Both the position numbers and the translations under genes were made by a program. A DNA stretch of 12,685 nt, from the NCBI GenBank assembly GCA_024691065.1, contig JAILOA010000460.1, positions 1 through 12,685 of the forward strand. The letters run 5' to 3'. Below the pieces are notes generated by a model. That model was not told where the DNA came from, searched no databases, and worked only from the letters and a program-made list of their open reading frames with translations. This document shows, in pieces, positions 7,236 to 12,685 of the stretch. How positions within the stretch are numbered: position 1 is the first letter of the stretch; every line of letters begins with the position of its first letter. Source of the DNA: Lachnospiraceae bacterium (GTDB lineage: Bacteria > Bacillota > Clostridia > Lachnospirales > Lachnospiraceae).

Positions 7236-7268
7236 AAACAAAAATATATTGAAAATATATTTTTGTTT
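7236..7268 (+). terminator. perfect 15-bp AT-rich hairpin after the aminotransferase
   Basis: AAACAAAAATATATT (7236-7250) pairs perfectly with 7254-7268 around a 3-nt GAA loop, 8 nt after the stop codon. The 3' arm carries TTTTTGTTT, so the U-rich part is inside the stem, and an A-run precedes the 5' arm. The stem has one G-C pair only. A terminator (possibly bidirectional in shape) is the likely role. Confidence 0.6.
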
Positions 7269-7275
7269 GATTTTC

Positions 7276-7396
7276 ATTAAAAATCTATTTTTATAATTGG
7301 CGTTAATATAATTAATATAATGGATTAAAATCCATTTTTATAATTGACGTTAATATAATTAATATAATAGATTAAAATCCATTTTTATAATTGACG
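7276..7396 (+). repeat. 2.5 copies of a 47-48 bp AT-rich tandem repeat
   Basis: Copy 1 is 7276-7323 (48 bp), copy 2 is 7324-7370 (47 bp) and partial copy 3 is 7371-7396 (26 bp). Each contains ATTTTTATAATTGACG (TTGGCG in copy 1); copies 1 and 2 continue with TTAATATAATTAATATAAT. Copies 2 and 3 are identical over the first 26 bp. The first junction forms a perfect hyphenated palindrome, ATGGATT-AA-AATCCAT (7320-7335). The repeats carry several TATAAT strings and TTGACG, but at 4- and 13-nt spacing, which is not promoter-like. Confidence 0.85.
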
Positions 7397-7446
7397 CTCA
7401 TATGAATTGATTAAAAATTCAACAAAATATAACTACAAATACGGAG

Positions 7447-7486
7447 GCTTACAGGCAAGTCTTTTACATAGGCATTGCTTGTAAGC
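7447..7486 (+). ncRNA. 12-bp stem-loop in the azlC leader, possible structured RNA
   Basis: GCTTACAGGCAA (7447-7458) pairs with TTGCTTGTAAGC (7475-7486) through 11 Watson-Crick pairs and one G-U, with a 16-nt loop. It is preceded by ACGGAGG, which resembles a ribosome binding site but has no start codon after it. The sequence after the stem is TTTAATATTG, so it is a poor terminator. It stands out from the very AT-rich surroundings. Alternatives are a protein-binding operator or the end of an unseen small RNA. Confidence 0.45.
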
Positions 7487-7504
7487 TTTAATATTGATTA
7501 TAGT
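7475..7504 (+). promoter_or_regulatory. weak candidate promoter for azlCD
   Basis: TTGCTT (7475-7480) and TATAGT (7499-7504) are 18 nt apart; a second TATAGT begins at 7504. The -35 box would overlap the 3' arm of the hairpin at 7447-7486. If used, the azlC leader would be ~180 nt. This is the best sigma-A-like pair I see in the gap, but it is not strong. Confidence 0.3.
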
Positions 7505-7693
7505 ATAGTGTTGTAAGAAATACTTCCGGATAATGTATTGATCACGTTTTAAATGAAATACTAAATAGTAATTAATGATAAAACCAAGTAAATGACGGTT
7601 TTGGGTTTAAAAAGCATTTAATTCAGAAATAATTATTTTTAAAATATAAATACAAAAGATTACTAAAAAATATCAACAGATCAGGACTTTAAA

Positions 7694-8407
7694 ATGAATT
7701 TAAAAGAATTTAAAGAAGGCCTCAGGGATGGTGTTCCGATTGGACTCGGATACCTTTCGGTTTCATTTACATTTGGAATCATGGCCGTTACAATGGGCTT
7801 TTATTGGTGGCAGGCGGCCCTTATATCTATGACCTGCCTTACTTCTGCAGGACAATTTGCAGGAATATCAATTATGACATTTCCGGCGCATTATATAGAA
7901 ATGCTTATTTCACAGCTGACAATAAATCTCAGATATTCCTTTATGTCAGTTTCATTGGCTCAAAAGACATCTGATAAATTTAAAGGGATATTCAGATGGA
8001 TTTTTGGCTTTATAATCACCGATGAAATATATGCTGTTGCAGTTTCTAGAAAAGAAATCTCCAGAAGCTATTTTTTTGCTTTGGGAATTATTCCATACAT
8101 TGGCTGGGCAACGGGGACGATAACCGGAGCACTTTTGGGAAGTGTGTTGCCACAAGCTTTGATGAGTGCTTTAAGTGTCGCAATTTACGCTATGTTTATT
8201 GCAATTGTGGTGCCTGATATGAAGGGAAATAAAGCAATTTCAATTGTTGTTGCCATTGCTGTTATATTAAGCTCGATGTTTTATTATATACCGGGATTAA
8301 ATAAAGTTCCGACCGGTATAACCATCAGTGTATGTGCAATAGTTTCAGCTCTAATAGGAGCTGTGCTTTTCCCGATAGAGGAAGAAAAGGAATCAGTTAA
8401 AGAATAG
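7694..8407 (+). CDS. azlC: AzlC family branched-chain amino acid exporter, large subunit
   Basis: A 237-residue integral membrane protein of the AzlC family (LIV-E type), which with AzlD exports branched-chain amino acids; in Bacillus subtilis the pair confers azaleucine resistance. The N-terminal GLRDGVPIGLGYLSVSFTFG, the SAGQFAGIS segment and the TINLRYSFMS motif are family signatures. Hydrophobic stretches at about 14-36, 40-62, 66-88, 100-118, 125-150, 155-173, 180-200 and 205-227 suggest seven or eight membrane passes. The C-terminus is short and charged (EEEKESVKE). Its ribosome binding site, AGGA at 7683-7686, is weak. azlD follows after 20 nt, so the two are co-transcribed. Which amino acids are exported is known for the family only. 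Confidence 0.92.
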   Translation: MNLKEFKEGLRDGVPIGLGYLSVSFTFGIMAVTMGFYWWQAALISMTCLTSAGQFAGISIMTFPAHYIEMLISQLTINLRYSFMSVSLAQKTSDKFKGIFRWIFGFIITDEIYAVAVSRKEISRSYFFALGIIPYIGWATGTITGALLGSVLPQALMSALSVAIYAMFIAIVVPDMKGNKAISIVVAIAVILSSMFYYIPGLNKVPTGITISVCAIVSALIGAVLFPIEEEKESVKE

Positions 8408-8427
8408 ATAATAATTTTGGAGAATGA

Positions 8428-8748
8428 ATGATGAATAATACTCAGTTTTTTATATATTTATTAATAATGGCAGGCTCTACGTATCTTATCAGGGCGATAC
8501 CATTTGCGATGGTAAAGGAAAAGACGGAAAATAAAATCGTTAAATCCTTTCTTACCTATATTCCTTATGCAGTTCTTAGTGCCATGACATTACCTGCGGT
8601 ATTCTATGCACCAAACAGCATAATCGCCGCTGTATTCGGAGTTTTGGTAGCTGTGGCGCTTTCTCTTAAAAATAAGGGACTTTTGTTTGTAGCAGTCTTT
8701 TCATGTCTTGCGGTATTTGTCGCAGAGTATATTTTAAAGGCGTTCTAA
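8428..8748 (+). CDS. azlD: AzlD family branched-chain amino acid exporter, small subunit
   Basis: A 106-residue membrane protein of the AzlD family and obligate partner of AzlC. The N-terminal TYLIRAIPFAM motif is diagnostic and about four hydrophobic segments (roughly 6-27, 42-61, 64-81, 84-103) fill the chain. Two adjacent in-frame ATGs at 8428 and 8431 are possible starts; GGAGA (8419-8423) is 4 nt from the first and 7 nt from the second, so the second may be used and would give 105 residues. It sits 20 nt after azlC in one transcription unit. No clear terminator follows before the cheA promoter. Confidence 0.92.
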   Translation: MMNNTQFFIYLLIMAGSTYLIRAIPFAMVKEKTENKIVKSFLTYIPYAVLSAMTLPAVFYAPNSIIAAVFGVLVAVALSLKNKGLLFVAVFSCLAVFVAEYILKAF

Positions 8749-8760
8749 TCGAATATATAC

Positions 8761-8789
8761 TTGCCTATTTCTTTGTTTTCATATATAAT
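8761..8789 (+). promoter_or_regulatory. sigma-A promoter for the cheA operon
   Basis: TTGCCT (8761-8766) and TATAAT (8784-8789) are separated by exactly 17 nt, 13 nt after the azlD stop. Transcription would start near 8796 and leave a leader of ~100 nt. In that leader CAGAC (8810-8814) / GTCTG and GATGCG (8826-8831) / CGCAT could form long-range stems. No sigma-D (FliA-type, TAAA...GCCGATAA) promoter was seen, so this chemotaxis operon looks to be driven by the housekeeping sigma factor. Confidence 0.7.
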
Positions 8790-8896
8790 TAATCTATATG
8801 CAATGAACGACAGACTATGATTTTTGATGCGTGATTTTAGTGAAACCTCTATGGCATATTTTTGTCTGCGCATTAATCATTTAATTGGAGGTAGTT

Positions 8897-11179
8897 ATGG
8901 ACGTTAGTCAATATTTAGAAATGTTTATAGATGAATCAAAGGAACATATACAAACTCTGAGTGATGAATTGATGGTTCTCGAGAAAGAGCCCGAAAATAT
9001 TGATACCATCAATGAGATTTTTCGTGCGGCACATTCATTAAAGGGAATGGCCGGAACCATGGGATATAAGCGTATGCAACGTCTTACCCATGATATGGAG
9101 AATGTATTTCAGGAGATTAGAAGCGACAACATGAAGGTTGTGCCTGAACTTGTTGACGTTCTTTTTGATGCCCTGGATGCAGTTTCTAATTATCTTGATA
9201 ATATTATAGAAAGCGCCGATGAGGGCGTTGAAGAAAATGAGGGCATTATAAATGCCTTGAATAAAATTGTAGAGAAAGCAACCGGAAAGAGTAATTCTTC
9301 GGAAGAAAGTACCGTTACTAAACCTGTAAATTCTGACAATAAATCATCTGAAAGCAGTTCTGATAAAGCTCCGGCTGATAATTCAAATACTATAAACGGT
9401 TCCGGTAACAATACTCCTTCGGATAATAACTCCGATAATCCGTCAGGTAATGATGATGGACATGATTATAGAAATATCAGATTAAGCGAGTTCGAGAAGA
9501 AGTCCTTTAGGGATGTTATCGAAGATGGAACTTATCTGCTTGGATTAACCGTATATTTAAGTACTTCCTGTGTTCTTAAATCGGCCCGTTCCTTCCTGGT
9601 ATTTAAGGTTTTGGAGGATAACGGAGAAGTGCTTAAATCGGTTCCTAATATTCAGGATATAGAAGATGAAAAGTTCGACTTTGATTTTTCCGTTATATAT
9701 TTATCAAATGTACCGGCAGACAAGATACAATCCCTGGTTCGGAATGTTTCCGAAGTGGAAAGGGTCTGTGTAGGTGATGTAATTGATATGGTGGAGGATA
9801 GACCTAAGGAAGAAAAGAGTTCTTCCGAGGCTCCTTCAAATAAAGATATTTCAACACATAATAAGGATGAAAATGTTTCTAAAGGACATAGTGAGGAACA
9901 TAATACCAATAAGACTTCAGATGCCGATAAGAAGGTTGTTGTAATGCACGAGGGAGGTGCTCAGGCTCAGGTAAAGGAAAAGAGCAGCGATAAGTCAGGT
10001 AAGAGTGCCAAATCCAGTGTGGGAAGGACAGTTCGTGTTGATATTGAAAAGCTGGATGATCTAATGAATCTGGTGAGCGAGCTAATTATCGCAAAGAATG
10101 GTCTTGTTTCCATTAATTCAAACAGAATTACGAATAATCCTGCCGATAATATATTTAATGAGCAGATTGAATATCTTGAATCGGTTACTACCAACCTTCA
10201 TGAATCGGTTATGAAGGTCAGGATGGTACCAATTGAGACTATATTTAGCCGTTTTCCTAGGCTAATGAGAGATTTAAGCAAGAAACTGAATAAGAAAATA
10301 GAATTTCATGTATCCGGCGGTGAGACGGAACTTGACAGAACTGTTATTGACGAGATCGGTGATCCTCTTCAGCATCTTTTGAGAAATGCAGCTGACCACG
10401 GTCTGGAGACCACTGATGAGCGAATCAAGAGTGGAAAAACCGAAGAAGGAAATGTATATCTCAATGCTTATCAAGTCGGCAATAACATTGTCATCGAGGT
10501 TAAGGATGACGGAGCCGGCATGAATTTGGATAAAATAAAGAAGAAGGCTATTGAAAAGGGCTTGGTTACCGAGGAAGTAGCCGAGATGATAAGTGATGAG
10601 GAAGTTGTTGATTTCCTGTTTAAACCGGGCTTTTCAACCGCTGATAAAATTTCGGATATATCCGGGCGCGGCGTCGGTCTGGATGTAGTCAAGACAAAGA
10701 TAGAAGAGCTTGGTGGTAGTATAGAATGTAAAACAGTTTTTGGGGAAGGCACTACATTTGTAATAAAACTTCCTTTGACACTTGCTATTATTCAAACTCT
10801 TATGGTTGAACTGAAAGATGAAAAATATGCTATTCCTTTGGGCAATATACAGACCATAGAAGATATACCTCATGAGGATATAAAGCATTTACGCGGCAAA
10901 GAGGTTATAAACTTAAGAGGCCGTGTAATTCCTATTATAAGACTTAATGATGTTTTGGAAGTTCCTGATAACGGTTTTGTGCCGGAAAGCCTGACAGTTG
11001 TTATCGTTGAAAAGGGTGACAGGGTAGCAGGTCTTGTTGTGGATAATCTGGTCGGACAGCAGGAAAGCGTTATAAAGCCTATCGGAGATTACATAAGCGG
11101 TAGCCGGGCAATCGGCGGTGCTACAATCCTGGGTAATGGTGAAATAGCATTGATATTGGAGGTTAATGCTTTATTTTAG
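8897..11179 (+). CDS. cheA: chemotaxis sensor histidine kinase CheA
   Basis: CheA is the cytoplasmic kinase of the receptor-CheW-CheA array; it autophosphorylates and passes phosphate to CheY and CheB. The 760-residue protein shows all five domains: P1/HPt at 1-128 with phosphorylated H46 in FRAAHSLKGMAG; a Ser/Asn/Asp-rich linker (129-192); P2 (about 193-298), the CheY-docking domain; a Ser/Lys/Asp linker (299-375); P3 dimerisation helices (376-440); the P4 kinase with N-box HLLRNAADHG (N497, H501), G1 DDGAGM (538-542) and G2 SGRGVGLD (589-596); and CheW-like P5 (627-760). A TTG at 8885 would add four residues, but it overlaps the GGAGG ribosome binding site (8887-8891) that serves the ATG at 8897, giving the typical MDVSQYLE start. 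The long linkers make it larger than many CheA proteins. First gene of the cheAWCD operon. Confidence 0.97.
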   Translation: MDVSQYLEMFIDESKEHIQTLSDELMVLEKEPENIDTINEIFRAAHSLKGMAGTMGYKRMQRLTHDMENVFQEIRSDNMKVVPELVDVLFDALDAVSNYLDNIIESADEGVEENEGIINALNKIVEKATGKSNSSEESTVTKPVNSDNKSSESSSDKAPADNSNTINGSGNNTPSDNNSDNPSGNDDGHDYRNIRLSEFEKKSFRDVIEDGTYLLGLTVYLSTSCVLKSARSFLVFKVLEDNGEVLKSVPNIQDIEDEKFDFDFSVIYLSNVPADKIQSLVRNVSEVERVCVGDVIDMVEDRPKEEKSSSEAPSNKDISTHNKDENVSKGHSEEHNTNKTSDADKKVVVMHEGGAQAQVKEKSSDKSGKSAKSSVGRTVRVDIEKLDDLMNLVSELIIAKNGLVSINSNRITNNPADNIFNEQIEYLESVTTNLHESVMKVRMVPIETIFSRFPRLMRDLSKKLNKKIEFHVSGGETELDRTVIDEIGDPLQHLLRNAADHGLETTDERIKSGKTEEGNVYLNAYQVGNNIVIEVKDDGAGMNLDKIKKKAIEKGLVTEEVAEMISDEEVVDFLFKPGFSTADKISDISGRGVGLDVVKTKIEELGGSIECKTVFGEGTTFVIKLPLTLAIIQTLMVELKDEKYAIPLGNIQTIEDIPHEDIKHLRGKEVINLRGRVIPIIRLNDVLEVPDNGFVPESLTVVIVEKGDRVAGLVVDNLVGQQESVIKPIGDYISGSRAIGGATILGNGEIALILEVNALF

Positions 11180-11201
11180 TAAATGAACCGATACCTGTGT
11201 T

Positions 11202-11231
11202 TTGGAAATTTTAAGCAAAATGCGTTATATT
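11202..11231 (+). promoter_or_regulatory. possible internal promoter ahead of cheW
   Basis: TTGGAA (11202-11207) and TATATT (11226-11231), 18 nt apart, lie in the 86-nt cheA-cheW gap. The match is moderate. It could boost cheW-cheC expression relative to cheA, which needs more coupling protein than kinase, but the gap may equally be a simple spacer. Confidence 0.3.
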
Positions 11232-11265
11232 TTCTTATATTTATACTGAACAGGAGTGATATGCT

Positions 11266-11760
11266 ATGGATTATAATATAAATGAAATTCAAAATATTGA
11301 AAATGATTTATCAGGTATTGAATATGTAATGATTAAAGTTGGCGATGAAATGTTTGGTATAAACATTGCATATATAGATAATATCGTTAGATATCAGAAG
11401 TTTACGAGAGTACCTAAGGCTCAAAGTTATTTCAAGGGAGTGATTAATCTGCGTGGTGAGATTATATCTGTTATGAGCCTTCGTTTGAAGCTGGGACTTC
11501 CGGATGATAAAATTACAAAAAATACCCGTATTATTATTGTAAAACCGGAGGAAGAGACGCAGATAGGTATAATTGTGGATGAAATAAAGGAAGTAATCGA
11601 GTTATTTGATAAAGATGTGGAAAAGAATGTTAATTCCAATCCTGACGGAGGGGATGTAAAGGTTTCTTATGTTGACGGTGTCGGTAAATACGGTAATTTA
11701 TTGGTTTCATTGATTAATATAAGAAATCTTATTATAGATAAGGATATGGTGAGCGTATGA
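11266..11760 (+). CDS. cheW: chemotaxis coupling protein CheW
   Basis: CheW bridges CheA's P5 domain and chemoreceptors in the signalling array. The 164 residues make one CheW-like SH3-type domain: YVMIKVGDEMFGINI (20-34) opens the first half, IVRYQKFTRVP and FKGVINLRGEIISV follow with the hallmark NLRG (61-64), and IGIIVDEIKEVIEL belongs to the second half. Length is near the ~150-residue family norm with a short acidic N-terminal extension. The start is supported by AGGAG (11252-11256), 9 nt upstream; an ATG at 11261 is out of frame and soon stops. Its stop codon overlaps the cheC start (ATGA at 11757-11760), implying translational coupling. Confidence 0.95.
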   Translation: MDYNINEIQNIENDLSGIEYVMIKVGDEMFGINIAYIDNIVRYQKFTRVPKAQSYFKGVINLRGEIISVMSLRLKLGLPDDKITKNTRIIIVKPEEETQIGIIVDEIKEVIELFDKDVEKNVNSNPDGGDVKVSYVDGVGKYGNLLVSLINIRNLIIDKDMVSV

Positions 11761-12404
11761 TTGAGAATCAGGATGGTGGGAATCCTAGAATTGATAATCA
11801 GATGTTTCTTGATGTATTAAGTGAAATAGGAAACATAGGTGCAGGCAATGCAACTACTGCATTGGCGAGCATGATTGATAAAAGAATTGATTTAAGTGTG
11901 CCTAAGAGTGATTTCGTTGGGCTGTCCGAGATTTCGGACATTGCCGGTGGCGCAGAAGAGATAGTTGCCGGAGTTTATATTGAGGTAAATGGTGAGATAG
12001 ACGGCGTTATGATGTTTATTGCCGACATTGAGACAGCCAGAATGCTTGTAAATGCTGTGATGATGGATTCAGGTAAGGACAGGGAAGCGCATTTTCCGGG
12101 ATTTACGGATATTGAATTATCGGCACTTACCGAGGTGGGAAATATAATTTCCGGGGCTTATCTGACAGCTATTTCCTCACTTTTGGGTATGACTATAAAA
12201 CCTACGGTTCCTTTGTTGAGTATAGATATGGCAGGAGCGATTCTAAGTGTTCCTGCTATAGAATTCGGTAAACAGGGCGATTATGCCCTTCTGATTGAAT
12301 CTCAGTTTAATTTGCAAAATATCAGTGTTAATGGATATTTTGTGTTGATTCCGTCTGAGGATTCATATAAAAATATTTTGAAAAAGCTTGGTATAGAGGG
12401 CTAG
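11757..12404 (+). CDS. cheC: CheY-P phosphatase CheC
   Basis: CheC dephosphorylates CheY-P and also binds CheD, linking signal output to receptor adaptation in Bacillus-type chemotaxis. The 215-residue pseudo-symmetric protein has two complete active-site motifs of the form [D/S]xxxExxN(x22)P: D19, E23, N26 and P49; then S122, E126, N129 and P152. The spacing is exact in both, so both sites look functional, as in B. subtilis CheC and unlike the single-site FliY or one-helix CheX variants. Its start overlaps the cheW stop by 4 nt and only a weak AGGA lies upstream, so translation probably depends on cheW. No stop-proximal truncation is seen. A 170-nt structured gap separates it from cheD. Confidence 0.95.
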   Translation: MIENQDGGNPRIDNQMFLDVLSEIGNIGAGNATTALASMIDKRIDLSVPKSDFVGLSEISDIAGGAEEIVAGVYIEVNGEIDGVMMFIADIETARMLVNAVMMDSGKDREAHFPGFTDIELSALTEVGNIISGAYLTAISSLLGMTIKPTVPLLSIDMAGAILSVPAIEFGKQGDYALLIESQFNLQNISVNGYFVLIPSEDSYKNILKKLGIEG

Positions 12405-12417
12405 ATAGTATTTACTT

Positions 12418-12494
12418 AAACGGAGTTTCTCTGCGTATATTTGCAGTAAGTTAAAGCGGATTAAAGAACGTCCGTTTTACAATGTATCGGTGGG
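12418..12494 (+). other. structured cheC-cheD intergenic segment, possible attenuator
   Basis: In an otherwise tight operon this 170-nt gap contains AAACGGA (12418-12424), which can pair with TCCGTTT (12471-12477), enclosing a small hairpin CTGC/GCAG (12431-12434 with 12443-12446). Alternatively GCGGA (12456-12460) can pair with GTCCGT nearby (12470-12475), forming a short stem followed by TTT. The two pairings exclude each other. The 3' part (12455-12478) matches the RNA element after galT at 20 of 24 positions. Function unknown. Confidence 0.4.
12455..12494 (+). repeat. dispersed element copy B (3' of cheC)
   Basis: Second copy of the element described at 1738-1777, with the core CGTCCGTTTT at 12469-12478. 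Its inner hairpin (GCGGA with GTCCGT) can form, but the long outer CCTCCCGG/CCGGGAGG stem of copy A has no equivalent here. Confidence 0.5.
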
Positions 12495-12574
12495 AAGTTT
12501 ATTACAATGGATTTAATAAATATTTGATTAACAGGTTTGATGTTAATTATTTGGATATGATGCAGGAGATTGAT

Positions 12575-12685
12575 ATGAGTAACATAATCAGGGTTGGTAT
12601 GGCATATGTCCGGGTTTGTAAAGCGCCGGACAGGTTAACAACCTTAGGACTGGGCTCATGTGTGGGAATTGTTTTATATGACACG
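12575..12685 (+). CDS. cheD: chemoreceptor glutamine deamidase CheD (5' part only)
   Basis: The window ends 37 codons into this gene. The N-terminus MSNIIRVGMAYVRV and then LTTLGLGSCVGIVLYD match CheD, which deamidates receptor glutamines and is regulated by binding CheC. The catalytic cysteine would be C29 in GLGSCVG; the catalytic His and Thr lie beyond the window edge. AGGAG (12564-12568), 6 nt before the ATG, gives a strong start, so cheD has independent translation initiation although it follows cheC in the same direction. The place directly after cheC agrees with the known CheC-CheD partnership. No sign of a frameshift in the visible part. Confidence 0.92.
   Translation, partial: MSNIIRVGMAYVRVCKAPDRLTTLGLGSCVGIVLYDT

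Larger units (their letters stand above)
7228..7693 (+). other. 466-nt non-coding region ahead of azlC
   Basis: No ORF with a plausible start is visible. The stretch holds, in order, the aminotransferase terminator hairpin (7236-7268), 2.5 tandem repeats (7276-7396), a strong GC-richer hairpin (7447-7486), a weak promoter candidate (7475-7504), and a small inverted repeat AAAACC (7580-7585) / GGTTTT (7597-7602). The last ~90 nt before azlC are A/T only in long runs, with the weak ribosome binding site AGGA (7683-7686) 7 nt before the ATG. No T-box specifier or antiterminator sequence was found. Confidence 0.7.

Noticed and set aside
7344..7368. TTGACG and TATAAT in the tandem repeat as a promoter
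   Set aside because: The boxes are 13 nt apart (or 4 nt to the nearer TATAAT), too short for sigma-A recognition.
7276..7396. CRISPR array
   Set aside because: The units follow each other directly without unique spacers, there are only 2.5 copies and no cas gene is present.
7400..7693. T-box or lysine/leucine-type riboswitch ahead of azlC
   Set aside because: No T-box antiterminator sequence, specifier loop pattern or terminator with U-run could be found.
8885..8896. TTG start for cheA four codons upstream
   Set aside because: The TTG overlaps the GGAGG that serves as ribosome binding site for the ATG at 8897, and CheA proteins typically begin MDVSQYLE.
8790..8896. c-di-GMP riboswitch in the cheA leader
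   Set aside because: The conserved core elements of the GEMM classes are not visible.
1..12685. insertion sequences, prophage, tRNA or rRNA genes
   Set aside because: No transposase, integrase, tRNA-like or rRNA sequence was recognised on either strand.

Overview
The window is AT-rich, and every gene it holds reads left to right on the + strand. Strong AGGAGG-type ribosome binding sites, a type-2 GalT, a GH94 phosphorylase, an AzlCD pair and a CheC/CheD chemotaxis system together point to a low-GC Firmicute. A motile, plant-polysaccharide-using Lachnospiraceae member (Butyrivibrio, Roseburia or Lachnospira-like) is the best guess, but it is inferred from gene content, not from a marker gene.

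Layout. (1) Positions 1-4425, sugar metabolism: galT (56-1582) ends in a tandemly duplicated 3' segment. A structured terminator-like RNA follows. Then a GH94 disaccharide phosphorylase (1959-4361) with a very good sigma-A promoter ends in a 16-bp perfect hairpin. (2) 4622-7268: a Cof-type HAD phosphatase with an unusual insert in its cap, and a PLP-dependent class I/II aminotransferase of the AspT-like subgroup, closed by an AT-rich 15-bp perfect hairpin. (3) 7228-7693: a long non-coding gap with about 2.5 copies of a 47-48 bp tandem repeat and a GC-richer hairpin, leading into azlC-azlD (7694-8748), a two-subunit branched-chain amino acid exporter. (4) 8761 to the window end: a chemotaxis operon, cheA-cheW-cheC-cheD, behind its own near-consensus promoter. 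cheW and cheC overlap by 4 nt and cheD is cut off by the window edge.

How the genes work together. The GH94 enzyme would split an imported beta-linked disaccharide with phosphate to give a hexose-1-phosphate. GalT moves UMP between glucose-1-P and galactose-1-P, so both feed the hexose-1-phosphate pool, but they are separated by a terminator-like structure and look like separate transcription units. The aminotransferase and AzlCD are both linked to amino acid balance but also appear to be separate units. CheA (kinase), CheW (coupler), CheC (CheY-P phosphatase with both active sites intact) and CheD (receptor deamidase and CheC partner) form the adaptation core of a Bacillus-type chemotaxis pathway. 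No cheY, cheB, cheR or receptor gene is in view.

I did not find a clearly new multi-gene system. The best leads are non-coding: a dispersed ~24-40 nt element with the core CGTCCGTTTT found after both galT and cheC, the duplicated galT tail, the repeat-rich azlC leader, and a possible small ORF and foldable leader ahead of the aminotransferase.
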